From: Azadirachta indica
Taxonomy: Eukaryota; Streptophyta; Magnoliopsida; Sapindales; Meliaceae
Assembly (NCBI GenBank): GCA_022749755.1
Contig: CM040445.1
Coordinates: forward strand, 2,501,182-2,565,181
Direction of reading: 5' to 3'
DNA length: 64,000 nt
Position numbers and translations under genes: made by a program. Numbering within the stretch: the first letter of the stretch is position 1; every line of letters begins with the position of its first letter. Positions 53,660 through 64,000 of this stretch are shown here, piece after piece. The notes under the pieces are model-generated. The model was not told the origin of the DNA and did not search any database. It saw nothing but the letters and a program-made list of their open reading frames with translations.

Positions 53660-56020
53660 AGAGTCTTAGTAACCCCTAATTCTGTTTGGTTTTGTGAAGA
53701 AGTGGTTTATTTTGGTTATTTCATTTCATTTCATTTTCTGTATCTTGATGTAACTTTAGCATCTTCTACTGTTTTGACGCTTTTGCTTGTCTCGTGTCAT
53801 GCGGTTATAACAGTGACTGTCCCTGTTATGTTAAGAATGTGAAACTACCAGAAATTTAAGTTGTAGGAAAGAGTTAAATAAGTATTTGCAACTTTAAGTC
53901 TTTTTTGTTCCTTCTATCTCGGTCGATTTTAAATTCCATATAGATTGTTGATATAATTGTGTTAACCCAATGAAAGTTCATAATATATGATGCAATGGAA
54001 TCAATAAAATATATTTTTATTAAAAATAATTAATGTGTTTATTTGTTAACATCAATTAACAAGTGACAGCTATCATTGTTATGGCAATTAAAAACAATGT
54101 TTTAATTTCAGTTCTGTCCACATGGAATTATTTGTTTAATTATTTTAAAATTAGCCAGTCATCATGTTCAACAATTAACGATATGAAAATGACCTTGGGA
54201 GTTGGGAAGGAGAGTAAGGGGAAACAAGGCAGCACTATTAGGAGCAATTCTTCCCTTGATCGTTGGATCAAAATTTGTACAGTGGCTAAAAATTGAATGT
54301 GGAATTTGTAGAGCCATTGAAGTTACTTCGAGGTAGCCCCAACCAATTTGCATAACAAAGCCTGCACAAGTTTTCCCTATAGGTTAGGCTTTAGCTTAAA
54401 TGGTTAGTTAATTTGGCCTTGTCCCTTTGGAATCAAATCTATATCTATATCTAAATTAGATTATTAGGTCAATAATAGTCCGTCCAAATAAGTACCTTTA
54501 TCACCTCCTTCCCTTTGCAATTTGAAATTTGAATGCACATCAACTTCATCCTCCGCAGAGGGATTGGATGCAAGATATTATCATAGGATAAATATGTATC
54601 AGATATAGACTCTTAAAAAAAAAAAAGAAAAATTAGAAAATAGAAGGGGTACGAAAATACAAAAATAAAATAAAATAAAATAAAAGTAGGAGGAGGGAAA
54701 GTAAACGAGAGGGAACATGTGGGGAAAGGGGCCCACTCTTTGAATCTTAAAATGAGGAAGCGGGCGTAGTGTTGTGCGCTCCAGCTGCAGCAAGAGAAGA
54801 GCGGACTTCAAACCAAAATTCAAATTTTATGAATTATAATTTATATGTTTCTTTTTCTAAATATTTTAATTTTACTGCGCTCTGAAACTGTTCGATACAC
54901 TGCTACACTTCGCTTGCCAGGATAAGATCCGACAGCTGGGTCTCTGGCACGTGTACTTCTCTTGCTATTCTCTTTTGGGTTTCCGGTTACCCGGCTCAAC
55001 TCTTTCTTGGCTTGGCTTCGGTTAGCTTCCCAATCCTTAAGCTGAATAATTCATCAATTGACAAAAGTGACCCTGACCTGTTCACATATTATATTTGACT
55101 ATTGTTAGCGACCACAGACCACTGCATCTCGGACTTCAATTATGTTACATGTACTGCAATGTAAACAACAGTCTATTTATTTAATTTAACAACTTACAAT
55201 TTCAAAATTTCCTAAACATTAAAATTTTTTAGTATACAAAGAATTTTAAATATATAACATAAAATTTGAAACTTTAAATTAAAAAATATATGTAACAATA
55301 AATTAGATATATTCAATTATTTGCACCAAATATAAATTGTCAAAATACAAATTTATTTATACGTGTAATGGATGGGATTAATATATATTCTCAATATATG
55401 TTAACATAAAACTGTTTAAAAAATTAAAATACATAAAAGTTTTATTGAATTATCATTTATTCTTGGTTAAATTTATAGGGCATCACAAAAAGCAAGAACA
55501 CTTGGGTTACATAAAAATAATATTTTAAAAATTTTGATGTACTCGTACATTATATATTTTTATATAAAAAGAAATTGACTTCAAATTTATATCTATGCAA
55601 TTTATATGTTGAAATTTAACATTAATAATAAATGAACATGCAAGTATTATCTTTTGATGAGAAATTCATTTTAAATTGTAATATAATAATTTCAATTTTT
55701 TTAAAAATTCTTGTATCTTAATTAACTAATGTAATAATTAAATTAATTATCACAAATTAATATTCTCCAATATTTACCTTTCTTAAATTTAAACTGTCAT
55801 GTCAAATACATCAGACTCCATGAATGCAAGTACTGCAATAACACCCAAAAGTTAATAAAATTCAAAACACGGCCCACAAAGCAAAGCAAAGCAAAGCCGA
55901 GCCGAGCCGAGCCGACAGAGGCAGGATGGATAAAGCGGGTAAACAGGAAGAAGCCGGTAAAAAAGGCGTGAGTGTACGGCACATGGCAGATCGTTTCGTT
56001 TGTATTTGGCAGTTGGTAAG
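53660..56020. other. Intergenic DNA, no gene recognised
   Basis: SR-gene 3' UTR to about 53900, then AT-rich DNA. A more GC-balanced patch at 54760-55080 and small GCAAA/GAGCC repeats at 55879-55914 are the only features. No credible ORF is present on either strand. Confidence 0.5.
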
Positions 56021-56376
56021 CATTTAGTGTGCTGCTGCTTCCCTTCCATTGCTCCTACTGCTTCTGTCCCTGCCTTCGTCTACCTCTCCCTCTTCCTCTC
56101 CCTCTACCTCTTCCTCCTCTTTTTCTCTCTCCTTTTATTCTCTCTTCATATAATCCGTTACCCTATGTCCTAATTATTATTACTGTTAATAATAATTTCT
56201 CGCGCTGTCTCAAAAGCTGTGCATTTCTATCCTCATCCAGAGAAAGTCCCTACGATTCTTTTTCCAACAGCATTCCTGCTTCTTCTATCCCAAGATCCGA
56301 TACTTAACCCAAACTTTCTACCCATATCCGGTTTCTCGCTTCTTTCCTCCATTCTTTACTCATTCTCACCGTACAG

Positions 56377-57077
56377 GTATTGTCGGAGATTTCCCATTTT
56401 ATTTTATTTTATCTTACTGTTAACTGATAGCTTTTCAGTTCCTTTCATTATTTTGTCATCCTGAATTCGCACTTCCAGAGTTGAGTCGCCATTTAACTTC
56501 ATTTTTTTAATTCCACTTTCTCCTTGTAACAAGTTTTTTTTTTTAAATTCTTTTTGTTTTGATAGGCAATTTATTTGTTTTTTTAATTAAGAATTTGCAT
56601 TGGATATTTTACCCTTTTTGCCGGCTAGATGAAACTTTCCATCAAATGGGTGTTAAAAGAAGCAGACTTTTGAGCTTAACGAAGAAGACCAACAAGTCGA
56701 GTAATTCTCGAGTGTTTCTTGTTTATAATTTCTTTTTTATTTTTTTAAGTCTCAGTGGTTGCAATTGAAATGTGGAGGGCTTACTTAAATTTCAAGATCT
56801 TAATATATTATTAGGTTGTTTAATTATCGGGCTCAGTGTGATGTCACAATTAACTTGTATAAGTAGCTTCCTGCTTTATCTGAATGAATAGTGATTGCTT
56901 CATGTCATTCATTTCATTTATTGTGATCAATCTAATTCCGTGACTCGATAATTAGATCCCTTCTACGAGGACATTCGCCTTTAACGTTTCCTTCAGATAT
57001 TCGTGTCAGACTTTCTCTCTTTTTAAAGTATCTTGAGCCTTTAATGTTATGTTTTCCTTTTATTTTTCTCTCTTCAG
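56377..57077 (+). other. Probable 5' UTR intron of the AFR gene
   Basis: CCGTACAG followed by GTATTG is a good donor after a CT-rich leader, and CTCTCTTCAG a good acceptor. The following leader exon (57078-57299) contains a five-codon upstream ORF at 57125-57142. Confidence 0.45.
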
Positions 57078-57299
57078 GTTCTTCAGTTGAATCTTGGATT
57101 GACAGAGTAGTAGCCCTTATTACAATGTTTCTTCTATTGTAGCAGTGTCAGATTTTAGTAATTTGGACGAAACCCATTAGTCTAGCAGTACCCAGTTGGC
57201 TAAATCAACTGATTGTTTGGTTTTCGAGAGTTCAGAGAATTTGGGTTTGATAAAAATTTTGAACTTTTGGATCAAAATTGGGAGGATTAAATCACAAGA

Positions 57300-59326
57300 A
57301 TGTTGGAGCCTGAATTATGTGCTTCCCGCGGTGTTCTCTCGCCTTTTCGCGAAGAAAGCGGCGATGAAGAACTCTCTGTTCTTCCTCGACATACCAAAGT
57401 TATTGTGACTGGAAACAACAGAACAAAATCTGTTTTGGTGGGTTTGCAAGGAGTCGTGAAGAAGGCTGTTGGTCTTGGTGGTTGGCATTGGCTGGTATGT
57501 TAATTATTCTTTTTGCTAGCTTCTAAACTTTTTGTCCATTGATAAGATTAGAAGACTAATTTTATTTATTCAATAACAAGTAATGACGATTATGTTGTTC
57601 GTTGGATCTCTATTATATTCATTTTGTGTAATCTGAATGTGATTTTAAATTTGCTTTTAACATAGTTTTCTAGTGTTTTATGTTTGTTCTTTATTTATTT
57701 ATTTACTTTTGGATTTGGCTCCTGCAAGCCAAAAGTATATATAGTCTTTTGCATTCAAGATTTAGGTTTTAGGTCTAGATTGGCTGCCGGAGTCTGTGAC
57801 TAGAACAAACTCTTACTCTTATCTCTTCTCTCCAATACCTCCAGTAGAGTGCCAGAGTAAGTTTGAGTTGTCTTCAAGCTGTAAAAATTTATTAGAGTAG
57901 ATTGTGTTACTGTAAGAAGTTAATCATGGGATTCCGATAATTGTATTCTGTACTTAATTAGTAATTTAATCAGGTAAATAAAAATTCCTGTTTTTGGCGA
58001 ATAAAAGAAGTCAAAAAAATTCTATAACAAATATTGTCTGTGTTTAAATATGTTTCATGGAACTATCTTGCTCTGTAAAGGTATTATTTGGTCCCTGCAG
58101 TGGCTGAACTCTTCTTTGTGCCTAGTTAAATAGGGCAAATAAGATTTTTCCAACTTTTTCTCAAATTATTCTTGATTGGATGGGTTTTTTCCTGATAAAT
58201 CACGCTGCTTTGGGTCACAAGGTTCTTAAAAATGGAGTTGAAGTTAAGCTGCAAAGGAATGCTTTGAGTGTGCTGGAACATCCTACTGGCAATGAAGTGG
58301 ATGAAGATAATGATTTTGACTCTAGCAGTGGCTCCGACATTGGTGAAAAGGATCATGATTTCTGTAAGTTAAAAGATATTGCTTACCTGATGAAATCATG
58401 AGGCATCTTTCTCATTATCATAGTTGACTGTTGATTGAATTTTGTATCCCCCATTAATGATGTTCATGTTTCCCCTTGAGCAGCTAGTAGCATTGACTTC
58501 CACAGACTGAGCAAGCCTAGAGTTCGTCAAACAAAGCCATGGGTTCCATCTGCGTCAGCAAAGTTGGTGAATCGTGGTAGTTACAGAGATGTTCAATCCA
58601 TTATTCACACAGCTAAACCGGTGAGAAATACAATGAGTGATATTAATATTAATGTAGTTAGGCAGCATGTTATTGTGTATTTGGCATCTGATTTCGTTCC
58701 TGAAACATAACCACACCTTTTCAAAAAAAAAAAAAAAAGTTGGAATTAATTGCATTTTGTGCTTAAATTTCTTGTGAGAATAAATTGACATCAACTGAAA
58801 TTCTTTCATGGTGATCATTAGAAGCACTTGTGCAATGCTTTATGATGTTAAGTTTTTGATTCTGTCAATTTTCTAAACAACTGCTCTATTAATGTGCTTC
58901 ATAATTGTGTTGTCTCGATAATCAGAGGGTGAACTTGGCTCGACTGGAAACAGATTCATTACGAAGATACTGCAGATACTTCAACCTTGTATGTCTTACT
59001 ATTTTTTGTACTTGCGAAATGTGACGTTTTTGAAAAATTTGGATACTTTTTTATTAATTCATGATCCTCACTCCTTAACTCTAGGTCAACATCAGTTCAG
59101 ATTCATCAAGGGAGCAAATGCTTAATGCTGTGCAGCGGCATTTTGCGTCACAGGTCTCTCATTCTCCCTCTCATGTTCTTGTGCTTACACACAAACTCTT
59201 TGTAATAACAAAATTATAGATATCTAACATCCAATCCTATTTTTGTTACAGCCAAAACTATCCCAGGTACATGTGATCACCGAATTTGTCAATGCGGCCA
59301 AGAGACGCAGAACAGTCAACCCTTGA
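57300..59326 (+). CDS. AFR: SAP30-related protein of a SIN3-histone deacetylase complex (AFR type)
   Basis: Six exons (57300-57494, 58222-58363, 58484-58620, 58926-58988, 59085-59153, 59252-59326) encode 226 residues. The C-terminal third (about 160-226), starting VNLARLETDSLRRYCRYFNL and ending AAKRRRTVNP, is a SAP30 SIN3-binding domain. Upstream are a basic region (KVIVTGNNRTKSVLVGLQ), an acidic serine-rich stretch (DFDSSSGSD) and KPWVPSASAK. The layout matches Arabidopsis AFR1/AFR2 (At1g75060, At1g19330), which link SIN3-type co-repressors to histone deacetylation and act in photoperiodic flowering control. The protein should be nuclear. The start ATG fits the family N terminus (MLEPELC). 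A CT-rich leader and a probable 5' UTR intron precede it. Confidence 0.9.
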
Positions 59327-59329
59327 CAC

Positions 59330-61229
59330 ATATATTGAGTGAGAACTACCTATGTTCATTGCCTTGTATAATAATAATTATATACATATTAACTCTAACC
59401 TCTAGATCAGCTCTAAATATGTGCAAGGGTTGTTGGTTCACTAGTGAACCATATTTCTTCCCTAGATTCTAACCTTTGTAGTAGTACCTGGTTGATACCC
59501 TCCGTAATTTCGAGTAGTTCTCTTGTTATCACATCTACTTTTATTGCATAGTTAATTTTGTGCGTAGTACTAAAGATGCAAAATCCTTCTCCAAACTTTG
59601 CTAGATTACCTGATCTTGATAGTTTTAGTAGTCTTCTTATCATTAGTTGGTTTAATTAGTATAACCATTCAAGTTGGTACGCGGAGCAAAAAAAAAAAAA
59701 AAAAAAAAAAAAGGACAAATTGGGTACTCTTGCTCAAAGCATACACATGTACGAAAGTTAGGTTAAGGAATTTATTTCACATGGGATATGTTGGACGAGA
59801 ACCGGTGACACTAAAATCAGGCACAACACTGAAGTTTGGTGATTGTAACTAAAAAAATCTGCCTCTCAATTATATGATGTTGATTGGTAGCGGGGGCCAG
59901 GCTGGCGTTTGGTGTCGCGTCTCTTTGCAACAATATGTGACGGTGACATCTGGATTTAACTGAAACTTAATTTACAAAAATACCCCTCTAACCAATAAGC
60001 TGAGCGAATTTTTTTTTTTTTTTTTTTTTTTCTTTCTCTCTCTCTCTCTTTCTCTTCTCTGTTTCAAATTTTAAATTTGAGGTCGCCTTTTCATGATTAC
60101 TACCACTACTGCTGATAAGTCAAGTCACTTGGAAATTCATTTTGCTTGTTATGGAGGTCAATGTGCGGCATAGTCGTCGTTTAGTTGATCTTTGGTCACG
60201 GCAAAGCATTTTAAGCTAAAGGTCTGAGATCGCTTTGCCTTTCTTTTCAACTTTTTGAATTTCGTAAACAAGCCGCTTTCTTGCACGATTGGACCGCTAC
60301 GCAACGCTTAGATTTCTCTTTTTGGGAAGGGAGGCTATAGCTGCGGACACACATTGGGCCGGTCCGGTCTGGCCCATTTCATGCATTCTGAAAAATGTTC
60401 AGTAAATAATGAAAATAAGTATGACTGCAGTTATTATCTAGAAACTTTGGATGTGGGCTCGGGCCATCATAGTTTCCCACCCAAGATAGCCCAATATTCT
60501 ACTTAAGCTCAATTGCAGGCAGAGGATTGTTTGTTCATCCATCTACAAACTTGCCATTTGTCGTATTGCCCGAAAACAGAACGTGCCATTTTAGTCTTAA
60601 ATTCTATATTTCTAACGATTCCGTTTGTCCTACAACAATAAAAGAATTCCATTCAGGATTTTACTTTCGTTGAGCGGTTATAAAATTGGTGGGTAGGTGC
60701 GTCTAAAATGCTACTTAAAAATAACTGTTTATTTGTTTATTTACAGACACAAATAAACGTGTTCCCAAAATAGAAAATAATTCAATTCTAAAGGCCATAG
60801 TTAAAATCTTATACAAGCCAACATATCCAAGATAAGACACGTGTCGTTCACACTACGCGACTACAGCATGTGAACGTACCCCAGAGCGTGGCGGCGAAAA
60901 ATCAAATAAAATTCGTAGCAATTTTCTTTTAATATTTTTTATTTTTTAAATAATAGTCCTCTTTCCTTCGGCCAAAGCTGTTCTCGCACACGCGAAACAA
61001 AGCATAGGCAGGCACCACCAACCCGCACAAACACACAAAGAAGGAAGGCTTTTAGGCTCTCTCTTCCCGAAAGAATATAACTTTAAAAAGTTAAAAAAAA
61101 AAAAACAAAAATCAGTATCACGTCAGAAACACAACCAAACAGTAACACCACTTTGTTTTCAGTTCATAGAAATTTCAACCAAAAAATAATTATTCCATAT
61201 TTCTGATCACCGAGTTATTTATTAAACAG
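59330..61229. other. AFR 3' UTR, intergenic DNA and RHB1A promoter/leader
   Basis: Contains a 25-base A run (about 59688-59712) and a T run passing into CT repeats (about 60009-60055). A palindromic GACACGTGTC lies at 60836-60845, about 1.3 kb before the RHB1A start codon and some 400 bases before the likely end of its first leader exon. No ORF is credible. Confidence 0.5.
60836..60845. promoter_or_regulatory. Palindromic G-box/ABRE upstream of RHB1A
   Basis: GACACGTGTC is a perfect 10-bp palindrome with a CACGTG core, in the probable RHB1A promoter. Confidence 0.45.
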
Positions 61230-62123
61230 GTAAAAATCGAAACTCCGTTTTCAATTTTTTGTTTCTCTACTTTTTGTTTTGAATTCTAAGTTCCTTTACT
61301 GGATTGATCACTTGCTTTTGGCGATTGTATGTATCTGTTTGGTTTCCATTGTGTGAATTTTCAATGGTTTGACTTGAAGCGTCGGTGTGTTTATCTGTAG
61401 ATGATGTTTGTTTAGTTGTTTGTTTCGTCCGAAGTTTTGGTGCTGAATTTGGATTATGTTTATGATTTTAGTTAGGGTTTAACTAATAATTGTAAATGTG
61501 TTGATATTTTTTGCTGGTTTAGAATTATGAATTTTCTTGTTCGTTAGCTGATGTTATTACTCCAAGGTGTCGTAAGATTGTTGTGTTAATTTTAATCTAA
61601 TTTATTTCATATTTTTTATTTGTTGGTTTGATTACAAGTTTTCTTTTTTCATTCGTTTATATAAGTATTTAACTGATTAAGTGGATGCTTTTACACCCTT
61701 TAATTAAGGATGAGTTGACGAGAACAGTGTGTTTCAATAGGTGATCATGAGTATGTGACAACAGAGACTGAATTATGATGATAGACGAATGAAATGGAAT
61801 CTTCTCACACTGTTTTATTGTGATATGTTTCGGTTTCTTACTCTGTTAGCTGTACTCACCAAATTTATTAGAGGAATTTGTGAATTTGATTCATCAGTAT
61901 ATCACTTCATCTGTGTTTACTTCTTGGAATGCTTGAATATTTCTACCTTCTTGTTGTTTTCTATCTGTTTCCACATTGGTTACCGTGCTACTTGCACTTT
62001 TAGGTTTGTACCTATGTGCAGGAGAGTCTATAGCTGCATTGTAACATTTTTTTGCACTGAGACAGGATATGATACATCAGATGACTATAAATTTAGATGG
62101 AAATTGGAGATAAGTGAAAGAAA

Positions 62124-63230
62124 ATGGGAGGTTGCTGCTGTTGTGCTTCAAAAGGGGTGGAGAGAAATATTGCTCCATCATACTACTATGTCAGTATAAT
62201 CTTTTATTAGACATCTTTCTTTCCTTTTGGCAGTTATAGCCTCAAACATATTCTTTTTCTGATTATATGTAAATACAATTTTATATGCTTCGTGTTCTGT
62301 CCATTTTTATTTTTATTTTATTCCTGGAACTTCAATATTTTTGCAGTATCCTAGAGCATCAGAGGAGCATGTGCCCTTGTCATCTCATAATGCTGCCACC
62401 TCTGCACTATCCACGGGACTCTTGGTTGATACAAATCTTGAAACATCAGTCCCTGATGCTTATAGACCACCACCTGCACCAATACCTTTTGAAGGTTTAA
62501 GGCATCCACAAACTCCACCAGTTGCTCAAGAAATTTGCAGCAGCAAGACTGATGCTCCAGTGCAAACAACTCCTGATCCTGTTCAAGAGGCACCTGGTGA
62601 TAATACTCAGGAAACTTCTGTCAAGTGTGAAGAGCTGAAGGAACCAGAATGTAAAAAGCAAACCTTTGTTGAACTTGAATCAGCTAAGGAGGTGGAAATT
62701 GAGCTTTCAAAGTCAGTTGAACCTGTTGTTTCTGTGATAGAGGACGAGGATGTTTGTCCCACATGTCTGGAAGGTAGTGTCCTTTCTGTAACTTGATATT
62801 ACTTGATATTACTTGATATTACTTGAACCTGAAGACTCATTGTGGTACTTGATATTACTTTCTAAATATTTGACCATTCTTTCTGCATTCTACTCTCTCG
62901 CACTGTTAGGTGTGACTCTCAGTCCATCTTGTTTCTGGGATAGAAAAATTGTGAATAGGCATGTTTTCTCTTCTCCCTGCAGAGTATGATGCGGAGAATC
63001 CAAAAATTACAACAAAATGCGAACATCATTTTCACCTAGCTTGCATTTTTGAATGGATGGAAAGAAGTGACACCTGTCCGGTGTGCAATCAGGTTAGTCT
63101 GAAATTTTTTTTCATGTATTGTGATTCGATGAATGTATAGATTGTCCATTGAGTGAAAATTAATTAAATTTTTTTCTTTTCATATTTCCCTAAAATGCAG
63201 GAAATGATGTTTGACCCTCCTATTGATTAG
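62124..63230 (+). CDS. RHB1A: RHB1A-type RING-H2 E3 ubiquitin ligase, N-myristoylation motif
   Basis: Four exons (62124-62189, 62347-62773, 62983-63092, 63201-63230) give 210 residues. The 66-nt first exon starts MGGCCCCASKG, a glycine-2/cysteine cluster typical of N-myristoylated and S-acylated proteins, and ends SYYY. The second exon continues YPRASEEHVPLSSHN. The family-typical middle (TGLLVDTNLETSVPDAYRPP) leads to a RING-H2 finger with ligands C159, C162, C177, H179, H182, C185, C196 and C199, and the end MMFDPPID. All of this matches Arabidopsis RHB1A (At4g00335). It is predicted to be a membrane-anchored ubiquitin ligase; substrates are unknown. A 5' UTR intron probably starts at 61230 and ends at 62021 or 62065. 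The ATG was chosen because the peptide matches the family and the splice phases agree. Confidence 0.93.
62791..62826 (+). repeat. 10-bp tandem repeat in RHB1A intron 2
   Basis: ACTTGATATT occurs three times in a row, plus a partial fourth unit, starting 17 bases after the splice donor. Another copy lies at about 62848. Confidence 0.95.
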
Positions 63231-64000
63231 TAGCTATCCAGTGATTCCTGCAGAGTTCAACTTCTTGGTAATTTGAAGTTGGGTTCAAGTATTCAAGGTT
63301 ACAAATGTCATGGAAGTTTTTTCTTTTTCCCCCCATCTTTTTTCTGTTCACAGTTTACTGCCTGCTGCCCATCCTGCTGTTGTTGCTCTCTCTTTTTTGT
63401 TTTTAAAGAGTCACAGCCCATTCCAAATGCATAGCATCTTTCTGCTTTCATTCCTAAAGAGTTTGGAAATTTTGTACAGGAAGGAGTCATAGTCCATTTC
63501 AAATGCGTAGGGAAAATTTCATGTACAACACCATTTCTGAGTTTTATTTTTCACTGCCTATACATACATCCTTAGGGCCTAGATCAGCTTCTTGTAGTTA
63601 TGTAATGGCTCAAGCTGCATAGAGGAAATGAGATGCAAAATTTCTTCAGTCTGTAGGAAAACCCCGGTTAGTTTAGGAACAAAGCGGTGATAGACTCTTT
63701 TCGTTTCTCTTACCAAAGTAGTGCTTTTCTGAGTCTTCAATTCCCAAATTTGGTCGGTCAGGGTCCGCAATATATATTCTTTTGCTTCTCCTTTGAATTA
63801 CTTTGTGGATGGCATGCCATTACAGTGCACTTTTGGCACTGTTTTATTTAGGGAGGATTTAGTAGTGTAATGCAAGTATGGAAGGATCAAAGGAAATATA
63901 ATTCTGTATTTTACTCGTTCATGTATATAACAATTTCATATTCATATTGCGGATTGCTTTTTTTTTTTTTATTTTGATTATTGCTTCTTTAACAACATTA
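63231..64000 (+). other. RHB1A 3' UTR and downstream DNA
   Basis: T-rich sequence without a credible ORF. The 3' UTR probably covers the first few hundred bases, but no poly(A) signal stands out. The window ends here. Confidence 0.5.

Noticed and set aside
62341..62796. RHB1A starting within exon 2 at a TTG
   Set aside because: The TTG and CAG belong to the splice acceptor; the family N terminus is encoded by the exon at 62124-62189.

Overview
This window is nuclear DNA from a flowering plant, almost certainly a eudicot. Genes are split by GT-AG introns with T/A-rich tails, intergenic DNA is AT-rich and full of microsatellites and small DNA transposons, and every recognisable protein belongs to a plant family. 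A woody rosid such as Citrus would fit, but the species cannot be proved from the sequence. I rebuilt exons by hand from splice signals, reading frame and family homology; all seven multi-exon models stay in frame from start to stop.

Layout. 1-5.5 kb: AT-rich, microsatellite-rich DNA without a gene, including a 40-base G run. 5.59-6.09 kb (+): single-exon BRH1-type RING-H2 E3 ligase. 9.2-13.1 kb (-): eight-exon cysteine-rich PLAC8-family protein with a YPP-repeat tail; its fourth intron carries a 625-bp MITE. 15.2-16.7 kb (+): CCT-domain regulator with a C-terminal Q12 tract. 16.7-26.8 kb: about 10 kb without a convincing gene but with several repeats: a Tourist-like MITE with TAA duplications, a palindromic tandem array, a ~680-bp AT-rich inverted-repeat element, a tandem array that encodes a short repetitive ORF, and a tRNA-arm-like GC island. 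26.87-32.94 kb (-): complete 20-exon XPB helicase of TFIIH. 34.0-41.2 kb: one decayed Mutator-like element (MULE) with ~130-bp terminal inverted repeats and a 10-bp target duplication. 41.3-41.9 kb: second, inverted copy of the 0.6-kb MITE. 42.4-49.8 kb (+): complete 15-exon beta-adaptin. 51.1-53.6 kb (+): six-exon transformer-2-like SR splicing factor. 57.3-59.3 kb (+): six-exon SAP30-related AFR protein. 62.1-63.2 kb (+): four-exon RHB1A-type RING-H2 ligase with a myristoylation-type N terminus encoded by a 66-nt first exon.

The genes are housekeeping and regulatory functions (ubiquitin ligation, repair/transcription, vesicle coats, splicing, histone deacetylation). They do not form an operon or pathway. 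Their order resembles, from memory, a stretch of Arabidopsis chromosome 5 (RING, PLAC8, CCT, XPB1, RING) combined with the beta-adaptin/PLAC8 pair on chromosome 4. I found no novel biochemical system. The most notable new structure is the fully delimited MULE and the surrounding group of small elements.
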